A stretch of DNA of 64,000 nucleotides from Halomarina oriensis (GCF_009791395.1 NZ_WSZK01000039.1:1-64000); one strand, 5' to 3'; positions 17,126-25,533 are shown, counted from the first letter of the stretch. The notes: a model not told the origin generated them from the sequence alone. Program-made: numbers and translations.

Positions 17126-19198
17126 TCAGTCCTCCATCTCCGTCTTGGCCACCTCCGCGCCGGCGAACTCCAGCACCTCGCGGGCACCCTCGGGGGAGTA
17201 GCCCTGGTCGACGAGCGCGTCGATCCAGGCGTTGCGCTCGTCGTCTTCCATCTCGCCGGAGGAGACCAGCGCCGAGAAGTTGATGTTGTGTTTCTTGTCC
17301 TCCCAGAGCTTGCGTTCCAGAGCACGCCGGAGTCGGTCGTTGTCCTGTGGGTTGAACGACGTCCCCTCGCGGGCACGACGGCTGACCCAGTTCGACACCT
17401 CCTGGCGGAAGTCGTTCTTGCGGTCCTCGGGGATGTTGAGGCGTTCCTCGACCGACCGGAGGAACTGCTCGTCCGGTTCGGTCTCCCGACCCGTTATCTC
17501 GTCTTCGATGGTGTCGTCGTCGATGTACGCCATGACGTGGTCCATGTACTTCTCGCCCTGGCGCTGTATCTCGTCGACGTCGTACGCGAGTGCGTGGCGG
17601 ACGTCCTCGATGGCACGCTCCTTGTACTCCTCGCGGACCATCTCCAGGTAGCGGTAGTAGCGCTCGAAACGGTCCTCGGGGATGGAGCCGTGGTTCTCCA
17701 GGTTGCCTTCGAGGTGGTTGAACGTCGTCAGCGGCGAGAGGAAGTCGCGCCCCCGGTGCATCGAGTCCATGATGGCCTCGGCTATCTCGTCGCCGATGAA
17801 CCGGGGGCTGACGCCCTCCATGCCCTCGCCGATCTCGGCGAGTTCGCCGGCCTCGTCGCGGAGTTTCTTCACGTCGATGTCGTCGGCGTCGTCGACCTCG
17901 CCGTTGTAGGCTTTCGCCTTCTGGACGATGTCGACGGTGCCACCCGACGGCTCCTCGATACGCGTGAGGACGCCGAACAGGCCCGCCATCTCCAGGGTAT
18001 GGGGTTCGACGTTGATGTCGGGGACGTCGGCGTTCTTCAGCATCTTGCTGTAGATGCGCGACTCCTCCTCGTACTGGAGGACGTAGGGGAAGTCGATGCG
18101 TTTCGTCCGGTCGTTGAACGCCTCCATCTTCTCGTCGCCCTTCTTGTCCTTGTACTCGGGCATGTTGGTGCGTCCGACGATGACCTGGTCGATGTCGATA
18201 CGGGGGTTGTTCTTCGGCTTGATCGTCTGTTCTTGGGTCGCGTGCAGGAAGTCGTAGAGGAACTCCCGCTGGAGTTTCAACAGCTCCTCGCCGGAGAACA
18301 GCCCCCGGTTGGCGTTACAGAACGCTCCGGAGTAGTCGAACGCGCGCGGGTCGGACTCGCCGTAGATGGCGATTTTCGAGTAGTTGACGTCGCCGGTGAG
18401 TTCGGTCTCGTCCTGGTTCTTCTTGTCCTTCGGCTCGAACGTCTCGACGCACTGCCGTTTGTTCTCGTCGGCGACCAGCCGGATGATCTCGACGTGGTTC
18501 TCGAGGACCTGCTGGAGGTCGTCGTCGTAGTGGTCGAGCAGGCGGTCCATGTAGAACTCGCTGGCGGGGTCGAGCGCCTGCTCGTTGCGGATGGTGTACG
18601 GTGCGTCGAGGTGGTCGTTGAGTTCGTCGATGATGCGGTCGCGCTGGGCCTGGGGTACCAACACGAGCGGGTCCTGGTTCATCGGACTGCGGACCACGTC
18701 GTCGGCCGGGTCCTGGTCTCTGATGACGTCACAGAGGTTCGTCCAGCGGAAGGTGTACATCCGACCCTCGTCGAGGGCGGTGTAGTCCTCGAAGTAGGTC
18801 CGGACCTGCCGGTCGAAGTCGGACTTCCCGGAGCCGACCGGCCCGAGGAGCAGTTTGATGCGTTTCTCGGGACCGAGCCCTCTCGCGCCGGATTTTACCT
18901 TGTTGACGAACTCGTGGATGGACTCGTGGATGTTGCGCCCGTAGAAGGTGTTCTCACCCTCGTTCAGGGGGTCCTCGCTGGCGAGGCGGTACTCGACGAC
19001 GCCGAGGTCCTCGTCGTACTCGGTGCCGTAGTGATCGAACATGTCCGCCACGCGCTGGTGTGCGTTCCGCGCGATGTGCGGGTCCTCGAAGACCTCTTCG
19101 AGATACCAGTCGAACGTGTGTGTCTGACGGAGATCCGACGGTATCGAATCACGGTACTCCTGGCTGAGGTCTGCGAGCGTTTCCATGTCGCCTTTCAT
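17126..19198 (-). CDS. prkA: PrkA-family serine protein kinase, first copy
   Basis: A 690-residue PrkA and the first gene of the four-gene operon. Walker A is LLLGPVGSGKSDFDRQV (near residue 115). NMPEYKDKKGDEKMEAFNDR and RTKRIDFPYVLQYEEE (middle) and IEDVRHALAYDVDEIQRQGE (C-terminal region) match the well-conserved bacterial/archaeal PrkA. In E. coli the homologue YeaG with YeaH acts in sustained nitrogen starvation, and in Bacillus PrkA acts in sporulation. A general starvation or stress role is inferred here. The start is ATG 19198, with a second in-frame ATG four codons later. About 200 bases of leader separate it from the best TATA-like element near 19417-19428. Confidence 0.93.
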   Translation of the reverse strand: MKGDMETLADLSQEYRDSIPSDLRQTHTFDWYLEEVFEDPHIARNAHQRVADMFDHYGTEYDEDLGVVEYRLASEDPLNEGENTFYGRNIHESIHEFVNKVKSGARGLGPEKRIKLLLGPVGSGKSDFDRQVRTYFEDYTALDEGRMYTFRWTNLCDVIRDQDPADDVVRSPMNQDPLVLVPQAQRDRIIDELNDHLDAPYTIRNEQALDPASEFYMDRLLDHYDDDLQQVLENHVEIIRLVADENKRQCVETFEPKDKKNQDETELTGDVNYSKIAIYGESDPRAFDYSGAFCNANRGLFSGEELLKLQREFLYDFLHATQEQTIKPKNNPRIDIDQVIVGRTNMPEYKDKKGDEKMEAFNDRTKRIDFPYVLQYEEESRIYSKMLKNADVPDINVEPHTLEMAGLFGVLTRIEEPSGGTVDIVQKAKAYNGEVDDADDIDVKKLRDEAGELAEIGEGMEGVSPRFIGDEIAEAIMDSMHRGRDFLSPLTTFNHLEGNLENHGSIPEDRFERYYRYLEMVREEYKERAIEDVRHALAYDVDEIQRQGEKYMDHVMAYIDDDTIEDEITGRETEPDEQFLRSVEERLNIPEDRKNDFRQEVSNWVSRRAREGTSFNPQDNDRLRRALERKLWEDKKHNINFSALVSSGEMEDDERNAWIDALVDQGYSPEGAREVLEFAGAEVAKTEMED

Positions 19199-19598
19199 GC
19201 TATCACGGAGACGGATGTCTCAGTTCCCCCGGTGGGGGACCGGGCAGCGTCGCTGCTCGGTAGCGTCGACGACCCACCGTCCGTGACCGACATCGGCCAC
19301 GACAGCACCGCCTCCCCCTGCGACACCCACGATCCGGTGGTTGGTGCGGGGGCGGGCAGAGAAAAGCGGCGAGCGGGTGGGACCACCGATACTGTGAATA
19401 GTGTGTTATCGCTTGTCATTGATAAGCCTTACCACACCGACAGGAATTCCGACACGTTCGGGTGGAGCTTCCGGTCGACAAATCGCTACGCGTAACCAGT
19501 TTCGGATAACCGTTCCGAGTTCGGAGGAGTCGTTCGTTTAAGAGTGGGAGCGTCGGGGGGACCGCACGACTCTTGGCTGCGTCGACAGAACGGACGGT
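19199..19598. other. 400-base divergent spacer upstream of the PrkA operon
   Basis: No gene seen. A minus-strand TATA-like box GGCTTATCAA (about 19417-19427) lies inside an inverted repeat, TTATC (19406-19410) and GATAA (19421-19425) ten bases apart. If it is used, the PrkA operon has a leader of nearly 200 GC-rich bases, unusually long for a haloarchaeal mRNA. The half near 19440-19560 is more AT-rich and may carry the promoter for the plus-strand gene at 19599 (GTTTAAGAG at 19537-19545). Confidence 0.5.
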
Positions 19599-20033
19599 AT
19601 GGACGGTGACGCCAACCCGACGGACGACGGTCCGCCTGTAACCGTCGACGACGACTCGCTCGCCGAGGGATGGCGGGTCTGGAGCGACGCGGACAACCGC
19701 CTCGTCCTCGCGTACCGACCGGACGTGTTCGACGGCGACGAGTACCCCCCCGCCTGTCTCCCGACCATCTACGTCACCCACGGCCGGCGGAGCAAGCGTC
19801 CCGGAACGCCCCGGAACCCCGCACCGGGCGACCCCTGGGTCCTCACGCTCTTCCTCGAACCCGACGTGAAACGCGACCCGGAGTTCTTCGACGGACGGGA
19901 GGACGCCATCGAGCGGGCGCGCACCCTCGCCGCCGAGTTCGCCGCCGGCGAGGTGGACTACCGGGCGCTCTACCAGGTCCCCCGCGAGACGTACTTCGAG
20001 GCGCTCGACGAGTTGACCGGGCGGACCGACTGA
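19599..20033 (+). CDS. DUF5820-like conserved haloarchaeal protein
   Basis: A 144-residue soluble protein. GWRVWSDADNRLVLAYRPDV (about 27-46), then ACLPTIYVTHGRRSKRPG and WVLTLFLEPDVKRDPEFF, form a compact alpha/beta domain that I recall from haloarchaeal proteins labelled DUF5820. The C-terminus is helical (DAIERARTLAAEFAAGEVDY). No active-site motif is obvious. It is followed at a 103-base distance by UPF0179 on the same strand. Confidence 0.72.
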   Translation: MDGDANPTDDGPPVTVDDDSLAEGWRVWSDADNRLVLAYRPDVFDGDEYPPACLPTIYVTHGRRSKRPGTPRNPAPGDPWVLTLFLEPDVKRDPEFFDGREDAIERARTLAAEFAAGEVDYRALYQVPRETYFEALDELTGRTD

Positions 20034-20136
20034 CCACCGGCGGACCGTCTCCCCTCCCTCCGCCCACGACGGACCGACACCTGCGGCCGGTCCCCGCGAC
20101 GGGAGGCTTAACACCGCCGACGGCGCACTGTCGCGT

Positions 20137-20583
20137 ATGGCCAAAGTCACCCTCATCGGTCCTCGTCTCGCCGAACCCGGAACGGAGTTCGTCTTCGAGG
20201 GCGAGTCGACGCGCTGTGAGGGCTGTCCGTACCGCGGACAGTGTCTCAACCTCACCGAGGGCGTCCGGTATCGCGTGACGGGCGTCCGGGACTCGGGGCT
20301 GCTCGACTGTGCCGTCCACGACCAGGGCGTCACCGCCGTCGAAGTCGAACCGGCCCCCGTCCGCGCGAACGTCGCCGCCACCGGCGCGTACGCCGGGTCG
20401 AGCGCGACGCTCGACGGCCCCTGTCCCTACACCGAGTGCCCGAGCCACGAGTACTGCGAACCGCTGGGCGTCGAGTTCGACGAGTCCCGGAAGATCCGAG
20501 AGGTGGTCGGCGAACCGCCACACGACCACTGTGCGCTCGACCGGGACCTGAAGCTCGTCGAGTTCGAACCGAGCAGCGACTGA
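20137..20583 (+). CDS. UPF0179 family cysteine-rich protein
   Basis: A 148-residue archaeal protein of unknown function. It begins AKVTLIGPRLAEPGTEFVFE. Two cysteine groups stand out: CEGCPYRGQCLNL (about 28-40) and GPCPYTECPSHEYCEP (about 94-109), with a further Cys at DHC near residue 132. The spacing suggests a bound metal or Fe-S cluster, which is an inference. A role in regulation or RNA/DNA handling has not been shown for this family. Confidence 0.85.
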   Translation: MAKVTLIGPRLAEPGTEFVFEGESTRCEGCPYRGQCLNLTEGVRYRVTGVRDSGLLDCAVHDQGVTAVEVEPAPVRANVAATGAYAGSSATLDGPCPYTECPSHEYCEPLGVEFDESRKIREVVGEPPHDHCALDRDLKLVEFEPSSD

Positions 20584-20624
20584 CCGGTCTGCCGCCCACG
20601 GCTATCGTCTCTCCACCCCCACGG

Positions 20625-21413
20625 ATGCCCCTCCCCGACCCGACGACGCTCGACGACCGGACGCTTCGCTGTGCCGACGCCGACGTCCCAGACGTGCTGG
20701 TCGCACTGGTCCGCGCGCTCGCCCCCGACTGTGAGGAGGCGTTCGCTCTCCTCGAACGACCACCGGCGGCCGTCGACGAACCGGGCGTTCCGAACCCGCG
20801 AGCGGTGTGGGCCGACGTCCGGGCCGCGTGTGTCCCGACGTGGACCGGGTGGACGAACGAGGACGCCACGCGACGGTGGCACCGCCTCGCACTCCCCGAC
20901 CACACCGAGGAACTCACAGCGCTCGCCGACCTCACGAGGACCGGCGTCGGCCAGTGGTTCGTCCACACGCTGGCGCTCGCCCGCGACGACGAGTGGGTAC
21001 TGGTCGCCGTCCCACACTCGCAGTTCGTCGCACTCGCCGACGGGCGGACCGTTCGAGCGACGGTGAGCGAGGCGCTCGCCCCGTTCCACGCTGCGCTCGT
21101 CGACCCCGAGGTGAGCCTCCGGTGGACGGACGGCGACGAGACGTTCCGTCTCGAAACGGGCACCCTCCGCGTCCGGAACGGCCGCACACGGGGCTGGCCG
21201 CTCGCGCGTGTCGAAGGGGTCGAGCGCGTCGGTGAGCGCACGGTCCGCCTCCGGTGGACTCCGCCGGACCACGGCACGGTTCGCCGCGTGGCCGGGCGAC
21301 TGCTCCGGACGCCCGACCCACCCGAGGGACTCGACTGCCCCGACGAGGCGACTCGTGAACGCGTCGCCGACGCTATCGAGTCGTACCTGTCCGCGTACCG
21401 ACCGTCGACGTAG
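20625..21413 (+). CDS. Hypothetical haloarchaeal protein
   Basis: A 262-residue protein that I do not recognise. It starts MPLPDPTTLDDRTLRCADAD and has no signal peptide or membrane segment. Conserved-looking stretches are WTGWTNEDATRRWHRLALPD, FVHTLALARDDEWVLVAVPH and a beta-rich middle with paired WTDGDETFRLETGTLRVRNG. The C-terminus contains helices (EATRERVADAIESYLSAY). The start is 41 bases after the UPF0179 stop, so a shared transcript is likely, and it ends 7 bases from the convergent AstE-like gene. Confidence 0.65.
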   Translation: MPLPDPTTLDDRTLRCADADVPDVLVALVRALAPDCEEAFALLERPPAAVDEPGVPNPRAVWADVRAACVPTWTGWTNEDATRRWHRLALPDHTEELTALADLTRTGVGQWFVHTLALARDDEWVLVAVPHSQFVALADGRTVRATVSEALAPFHAALVDPEVSLRWTDGDETFRLETGTLRVRNGRTRGWPLARVEGVERVGERTVRLRWTPPDHGTVRRVAGRLLRTPDPPEGLDCPDEATRERVADAIESYLSAYRPST

Positions 21414-21420
21414 CGCTGCG

Positions 21421-22248
21421 CTATCCGGACGAAGAACGGGTCGCGCTGTCGCGCTGGACCGGGTCGCCACCCAGTTGGCCGGAGAGTTCGCCGGCGTAAC
21501 CGAACTCCTCTTCGTAGCCGTAGGGTGACATCAACACGGGGTAGAACGGCTCGTCGGCGACGAGTTTCTCGCCGTCGATGGCCGCGAACGGTTCGCCCGC
21601 CGCGACGCGCTGGAAGTTGGCGGCGAAGACGGCGTACTCCTCGGCGGTCCGTTTCGGGACCAGTTTCCGAAGTCGGAACACCGGCACCTCCTCGGCAGGC
21701 GTCCGTTCGCTCGGGAGCGCACCGACCGCCGCGAGGAACTCGTAGGCGAGCGTGACCGCGTTCTCGGCGGCCTTCGAGGTGCCCTGGAGGCCACACTCGA
21801 CTTCCACCACGTCGGCGTACTCGACGAGTCGGCCCTCGGTGAACCCCGTCGCCTCGACGACGGCGTCGACCGAGAGGTACGGACAGATGCTGTCGGCGAG
21901 CGCCCCGGCCTCGTCGACGACGGCGAACGGTTCGTCGTAGGACTGCGTCGAGTGCATCGAGAAGGTAGTCAGGCCGCGAAGTTCGTTCAGCAGGTAGTGT
22001 GCCAGTCGCTCCTCGTGAGAGTCGGCGTCGGGACTCCCCGGAAAGACGCGGTTGAGGTCGGACTCGGTGTAGCGCACCCCACGGGCCAGCGCCCGCTCGT
22101 TGGCGACGACGAACTTGACCGGTCGCTCGACGGCAGGGTCGTCGGCGAGGAGCCGTTCGACAGCGTGGACGCCACACGGTTCGTCGCCGTGGACGGCCGC
22201 GAGTATCGCAATTTCCGGTTCACCGTCGCCCAACTGCTCGATTCGCAT
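21421..22248 (-). CDS. Succinylglutamate desuccinylase/aspartoacylase-like zinc hydrolase
   Basis: A 275-residue M14-type amidohydrolase. The zinc ligands appear as AVHGDEPCG (H20 and E23) and the later His of FSMHSTQSYD; the substrate Arg is probably in SDLNRVFPG. DVVEVECGLQGTS has the Glu-rich segment expected near the catalytic Glu. Members remove acyl groups from amino acids such as N-succinylglutamate or N-acetylaspartate; the specific substrate is not evident. It follows DUF309 on the same strand with a 97-base gap. Confidence 0.8.
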   Translation of the reverse strand: MRIEQLGDGEPEIAILAAVHGDEPCGVHAVERLLADDPAVERPVKFVVANERALARGVRYTESDLNRVFPGSPDADSHEERLAHYLLNELRGLTTFSMHSTQSYDEPFAVVDEAGALADSICPYLSVDAVVEATGFTEGRLVEYADVVEVECGLQGTSKAAENAVTLAYEFLAAVGALPSERTPAEEVPVFRLRKLVPKRTAEEYAVFAANFQRVAAGEPFAAIDGEKLVADEPFYPVLMSPYGYEEEFGYAGELSGQLGGDPVQRDSATRSSSG

Positions 22249-22345
22249 TCGTCCGACTTAGACGAGGGGGCGTTATCAGTGGCGCGGTCTCTCTCGTCAA
22301 CCGACCAATGCGTCCTCTCCGTCCCGCCCGCTTCGAGACGGCCGT

Positions 22346-22879
22346 TCAGTGCTCCAGCGACTCGGCGTACAGGACGTCCTCCTCGCGGGCCGTGGGGGTC
22401 CCACCGTCCAGCCGAATCCGCCAGTCGTGGAGCGCTTCGGGGTCGTTCAGCGCGTTCGTCAGGACGGTCCGCACGTCCAGCAGGTCGACGCCGTAGAAGT
22501 CGTTGGGGACGCCGTGGAAGTACTGGAGCGCCGTCTCGAACAGCGAGCGCATCCCGGCGTCGCCGCCGGACTCCGTCCGGCTTCCAGAGGCGCTCTGCGC
22601 CTCGCTGTCCTCGAAGTCGAAGTGCTTGTACGCGCCGGCGGCCACCTGCACCATCCCGTGGAGGAACTTCGACTCGGTGTTGCCACGCCCGTAGTTGTAC
22701 CACTCGTCCTCGAAGCAGTCGTGTGACTCGTGGAACTCGCCGGAGTTGTAGAGGCGGACGCCGTGGACCGTCGCGCGCCTGAGAGTGGCGTGCTCCCACA
22801 CGTCGCGGTCTGCGTGCCAGCCGGTCGGCGCACCGGCGAGTGGCGGGCCGACGCTCGGGTCGCGGGTGTGGTCGTCCAT
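22346..22879 (-). CDS. DUF309 family protein
   Basis: A 177-residue mainly helical protein. The family hallmark is [20 protein letters not shown] (about 40-59) followed by [16 protein letters not shown] and the late [20 protein letters not shown]309 proteins have a His/Glu-rich helical core and no assigned activity. A longer in-frame start at 23101 exists, but the added residues lack coding character, so the ATG at 22879 is used. Residues 90-110 contain a low-complexity insert ([14 protein letters not shown]). Confidence 0.8.
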   Translation of the reverse strand: MDDHTRDPSVGPPLAGAPTGWHADRDVWEHATLRRATVHGVRLYNSGEFHESHDCFEDEWYNYGRGNTESKFLHGMVQVAAGAYKHFDFEDSEAQSASGSRTESGGDAGMRSLFETALQYFHGVPNDFYGVDLLDVRTVLTNALNDPEALHDWRIRLDGGTPTAREEDVLYAESLEH

Positions 22880-23053
22880 CGTCCGGGGTTCGAGAGCGAG
22901 GCGGTTGAATCTGCCGTCGAGTCCACGCGGAAGCCCCGATTTGTCGCACTCGGCGACTGACCGCCTGCCACGCCGATAGCCACCGGCCGGCGGACAGTCG
23001 GTCGACGGTGTACTCACGCCGTATTCGGTTCGGTCGCCTAACCGTGTGTCACG

Positions 23054-23245
23054 ATGGCACGGACCACCGACTACCCCGAAGCGTGGCTGTTCGGCGAACA
23101 CGACGGCGACCCGTACTGGTCACTCGACTCGCTCACCGTTCTCAAAGCGACCGCAGAGAACACCGACGGCCTGTTCTCGATGATCGAAGAACTCGTCCCC
23201 GCCGGTGTCTCACCCCCACGTTACCGTCACCGCGAGGAGCGGCGG
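23054..23245 (+). pseudogene. Truncated cupin-domain protein
   Basis: The first ~64 residues read like the start of a haloarchaeal cupin: [20 protein letters not shown], then LTVLKATAENTDGLFSMIEE and LVPAGVSPPRYRHREE. In cupins of this kind SPPxHxH carries the metal-binding His and should continue with a beta-barrel (EDEAFYVLEG-like). Here one of the expected His is Tyr (RYRH), and after about 23245 the frame runs as Arg-rich nonsense over the opposite-strand gene that ends at 23282. I infer loss of the C-terminal two thirds by deletion or replacement. The start and early codons still look coding, so the loss may be recent. Confidence 0.6.
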
Positions 23246-23281
23246 CGATGGCCCTGTCGGCTGAACGACGGACCGACCCGC

Positions 23282-23755
23282 TCAGAGGTCGCGTACGATG
23301 TCGTTGAGCGACCCCACTTTCTCGGTGCGCCCGCGCAGTTCGTCGGGGTCGAGATACTCCGAGAGGCGCGTCCGTTCGACGTGTTCGCGGAGCGTATCGA
23401 GCGCCCGGTCCTCGACGGTCAGTCGTCGCAGGTAGGTCGCCAGTTCCCGCAGGTCGTCGTCGGTGGCGTCGCGGCCGCCGTCCGCACCTTTGATGGCCCA
23501 CGTGGTCTCGCGGGCGTCGTTACCCTCCGGGAGGTGTGCGCCGCCGACGATGACCAGCGCCTTGGCGACAGTCCACGGGACGACGTCGGCCTTCTCGTAC
23601 CCGCAGTCCCGCAGCAGGTTCTCCGCGCCGTCGGTGAGCCGAAAGCGTCGACGTCGATGTCCGATGCCGAGGTCGAGTTTCAGTTCGGCTTCGCTGGCTT
23701 CTCGGGACGTCCTCGACGTCCCACCCTCTTCGACGAGGTGCGGTGGGGTGGCCAT
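23282..23755 (-). CDS. Hypothetical haloarchaeal protein
   Basis: A 157-residue soluble protein, not recognised. Features are GHRRRRFRLTDGAENLLRDC (about 32-51), YEKADVVPWTVAKALVIVGG and a helical C-terminus with RLTVEDRALDTLREHVERTR. The middle part looks like a small alpha/beta domain with a hydrophobic strand (ALVIVGGAHL). It lies 71 bases downstream of NikR on the same strand, so it may be in its transcript. Its end abuts the broken cupin. Confidence 0.6.
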   Translation of the reverse strand: MATPPHLVEEGGTSRTSREASEAELKLDLGIGHRRRRFRLTDGAENLLRDCGYEKADVVPWTVAKALVIVGGAHLPEGNDARETTWAIKGADGGRDATDDDLRELATYLRRLTVEDRALDTLREHVERTRLSEYLDPDELRGRTEKVGSLNDIVRDL

Positions 23756-23826
23756 GTGCCACGTTGGAGCGCCGGAAGCAAGTGCTCGGCGGTGTGTGAC
23801 GCTCGACGGCGAGGAGTAGCCCGCCC

Positions 23827-24261
23827 TCAGGAGGAGTCCGCCGCCAGCGTCTCCTCGACGTTCTCGACGGGGATGACCGAGTAGTCGACGCTCAGCGTGT
23901 CGCGCGTGGCACGAATCTTCCCGACGAACGTCGAGATGTCCGCGAGCGTCCCTTCGAGGATGAACAGTTCCATGCAGTAGTGGTCGCCGACGTGGTTGTG
24001 GACGTTCGAGGCGACGAGGTCCTCGTGTTCGTGGCGGAGCTGCATCATCCGCTCTTCGACGCTCGTCGTCTCGTAGTTGAACAGTACCGTGACGACGCCG
24101 ATGAGCTTCCGGTCTTCGAGCCGTTTGTCCTCGAACTCGCCCAGCAGGTTGCGAGCGGCCTCCCGGACCACCTCGCTCCGGCCGGTGTAACCGTGCTCGT
24201 CGGAGAACTCGTCGAGACGCTCCAGCAGGGAATCGGGCATCGAGACGCTGACGACTGCCAT
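23827..24261 (-). CDS. nikR: Nickel-responsive regulator NikR
   Basis: A 144-residue ribbon-helix-helix repressor. Residues 2-40 form the DNA-binding strand and helices ([20 protein letters not shown]). The C-terminal ACT-like domain has all four residues that match the square-planar nickel ligands of E. coli NikR: H77, H88, H90 and C96, in the segment [20 protein letters not shown]. That agreement makes metal sensing very likely. No nickel transporter, urease or hydrogenase gene is in the window, so targets lie elsewhere. An AT-rich region with ATTGATAAGGATTGATA immediately upstream may be its own promoter or operator. Confidence 0.9.
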   Translation of the reverse strand: MAVVSVSMPDSLLERLDEFSDEHGYTGRSEVVREAARNLLGEFEDKRLEDRKLIGVVTVLFNYETTSVEERMMQLRHEHEDLVASNVHNHVGDHYCMELFILEGTLADISTFVGKIRATRDTLSVDYSVIPVENVEETLAADSS

Positions 24262-24364
24262 GTATTAACTCAACCGCGCTGAATTGATAAGGATTGATAT
24301 TGTGGCCAGTGCCTCGGCGAAACCAGCGCGTTTAACACCCTCTCTTGCGTCGGTCCGACCGCGT

Positions 24365-24448
24365 GCGAGGGTAGCCAAGTCTGGAAACGGCGGCGGATTC
24401 AAGCTCCGCTCCTGTAGAGGTCCGTGGGTTCAAATCCTACCCCTCGCA
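24365..24448 (+). tRNA. tRNA-Leu (anticodon CAA)
   Basis: An 84-base tRNA with a long variable arm, as expected for leucine. The acceptor stem GCGAGGG (24365-24371) pairs with CCCTCGC (24441-24447), and the discriminator is A24448. The anticodon stem GCGGA/TCCGC encloses TTCAAGC with anticodon CAA at 24400-24402. The T loop is GTTCAAAT. There is no intron, and CCA is not encoded. It reads UUG codons. Confidence 0.97.
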
Positions 24449-24475
24449 TGGCCGCGCTCACCGCGCGACACATGC

Positions 24476-24498
24476 GGAAGACCGCAGGGCGGTCTTCC
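24476..24498 (+). other. 10-base-pair hairpin after tRNA-Leu
   Basis: GGAAGACCGC (24476-24485), loop AGG, then GCGGTCTTCC (24489-24498), a perfect 10-bp stem 28 bases after the tRNA. It is directly followed by CCCTCGCA (24497-24504), the same eight bases that end the tRNA. It may help end or process the transcript, or mark the edge of an inserted piece. Confidence 0.55.
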
Positions 24499-24528
24499 CT
24501 CGCAAACTTCTCACGACGTCACGACCGA

Positions 24529-24580
24529 GTAGCCACACCCGGAAACGGCGGCGGATTCAAGCTCCGCTCTGGAGAGGTCC
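24529..24580 (+). pseudogene. Partial copy of tRNA-Leu
   Basis: 52 bases copy the inner part of the tRNA-Leu 80-158 bases upstream. 29 bases are identical (24541-24569 against 24383-24411), covering the D-loop end, the whole anticodon arm and the start of the variable arm. GTAGCC before and AGAGGTCC after also match with small gaps. Both halves of the acceptor stem and the T arm are absent, so it cannot be a working tRNA. It is a relic of a tandem duplication or of integration into the tRNA gene. Confidence 0.8.
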
Positions 24581-24690
24581 CGCGAGCGAAGCGAGTGGGA
24601 GCAGGGAAGACACAGCGGACGAGCGGAGCGCGTCCGACCGTGGTTCCACGTACCGCAACGCTCGTAGCGGCGCGTTCACTGTTCTACTGC

Positions 24691-25533
24691 ATGACCGACG
24701 ACACCCCGCGACTCGCGCGACTGACGACGTACCCCCTCAAGTCACTCGACCCGACAGACCACGAGTCGAGGGCCGTCGAGTACGGCACGCTCGCGGGCGA
24801 CCGGGAGTACGCGATGGTCGCCAAGCCCGCCGACGCGGCCCACGACCCCGAGACGGCCTCCGTCGGCGGGCAGGGCGACTACGTCAACGGGAAGCGGACG
24901 GCGGCGGTCCACCGCCTGCGCTCGTCGGTCGACCGCGAGGCGAGTACCGTGACGCTCCGCGAGCAGGGCGGTGACGACGCTCGGACCTTCTCGCTCGACG
25001 CACCCGGAGAGCTGAACGCGTACCTGAGCGACTACTTCGACGAACCGGTCAGCCTGCGACACGAACCGCGTGGCGGCTACCCCGACGACCGGGAGTACGA
25101 CGGGCCGACGCTCGTCTCGACGGCCACACTTCGGGAGGTGGCGTCGTGGTTCGGTATCACGGTCGACGGTGCCCGGCGACGGTTCCGCGCGAACCTCGAA
25201 GTCGACGGGGTTCCGGCGTTCTGGGAGGACCGCCTCTACGCCGACCGCGGCGAGGCCGTGGCGTTCCGGGTCGGCGAGGTCGAACTGCTCGGTCTCAACC
25301 CGTGTCGGCGCTGTGTCGTCCCGTCACGCGACCCCGACACCGGCGAGGAGACCCCCGGCTTCCGCGAGGCGTTCCTCCGCGAGCGTGAGCGGACGCTCCC
25401 GCCGTGGCTCGACAGCGACCGGTACGAGGGGAACTTCCGACTGATGGTCAACACGCGTATCCCCGAGTCGGAGTGGGGAGCGGGACTCTCCGTCGGTGAC
25501 CGCGTCGAGGTGCTCGGAACGCGTCAGTGCTGA
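24691..25533 (+). CDS. MOSC domain-containing protein (mARC-like)
   Basis: A 280-residue protein with an N-terminal beta-barrel (RLARLTTYPLKSLDPTDHES, about 6-25) and a C-terminal MOSC domain. The key segment is LLGLNPCRRCVVPSRDPDTG (near 205-224), whose Cys would coordinate molybdenum cofactor in mARC/YcbX proteins, which reduce N-hydroxylated compounds. The C-terminal FRLMVNTRIPESEWGAGLSV is typical. The ATG at 24691 begins the PLKS segment; the open frame to 24424 crosses the tRNA relic and is rejected. It overlaps the convergent DUF3006 gene by 10 bases. Confidence 0.85.
   Translation: MTDDTPRLARLTTYPLKSLDPTDHESRAVEYGTLAGDREYAMVAKPADAAHDPETASVGGQGDYVNGKRTAAVHRLRSSVDREASTVTLREQGGDDARTFSLDAPGELNAYLSDYFDEPVSLRHEPRGGYPDDREYDGPTLVSTATLREVASWFGITVDGARRRFRANLEVDGVPAFWEDRLYADRGEAVAFRVGEVELLGLNPCRRCVVPSRDPDTGEETPGFREAFLRERERTLPPWLDSDRYEGNFRLMVNTRIPESEWGAGLSVGDRVEVLGTRQC

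Noticed and set aside
15947-19495. 1182-codon plus-strand open frame opposite the PrkA genes
   Set aside because: Both PrkA genes on the other strand are clear homologues with Walker motifs; the plus frame is a composition artefact with no domains.
24424-24690. Extension of the MOSC gene upstream through the tRNA relic
   Set aside because: The added codons include the partial tRNA copy and a hairpin; the family start lies at 24691.
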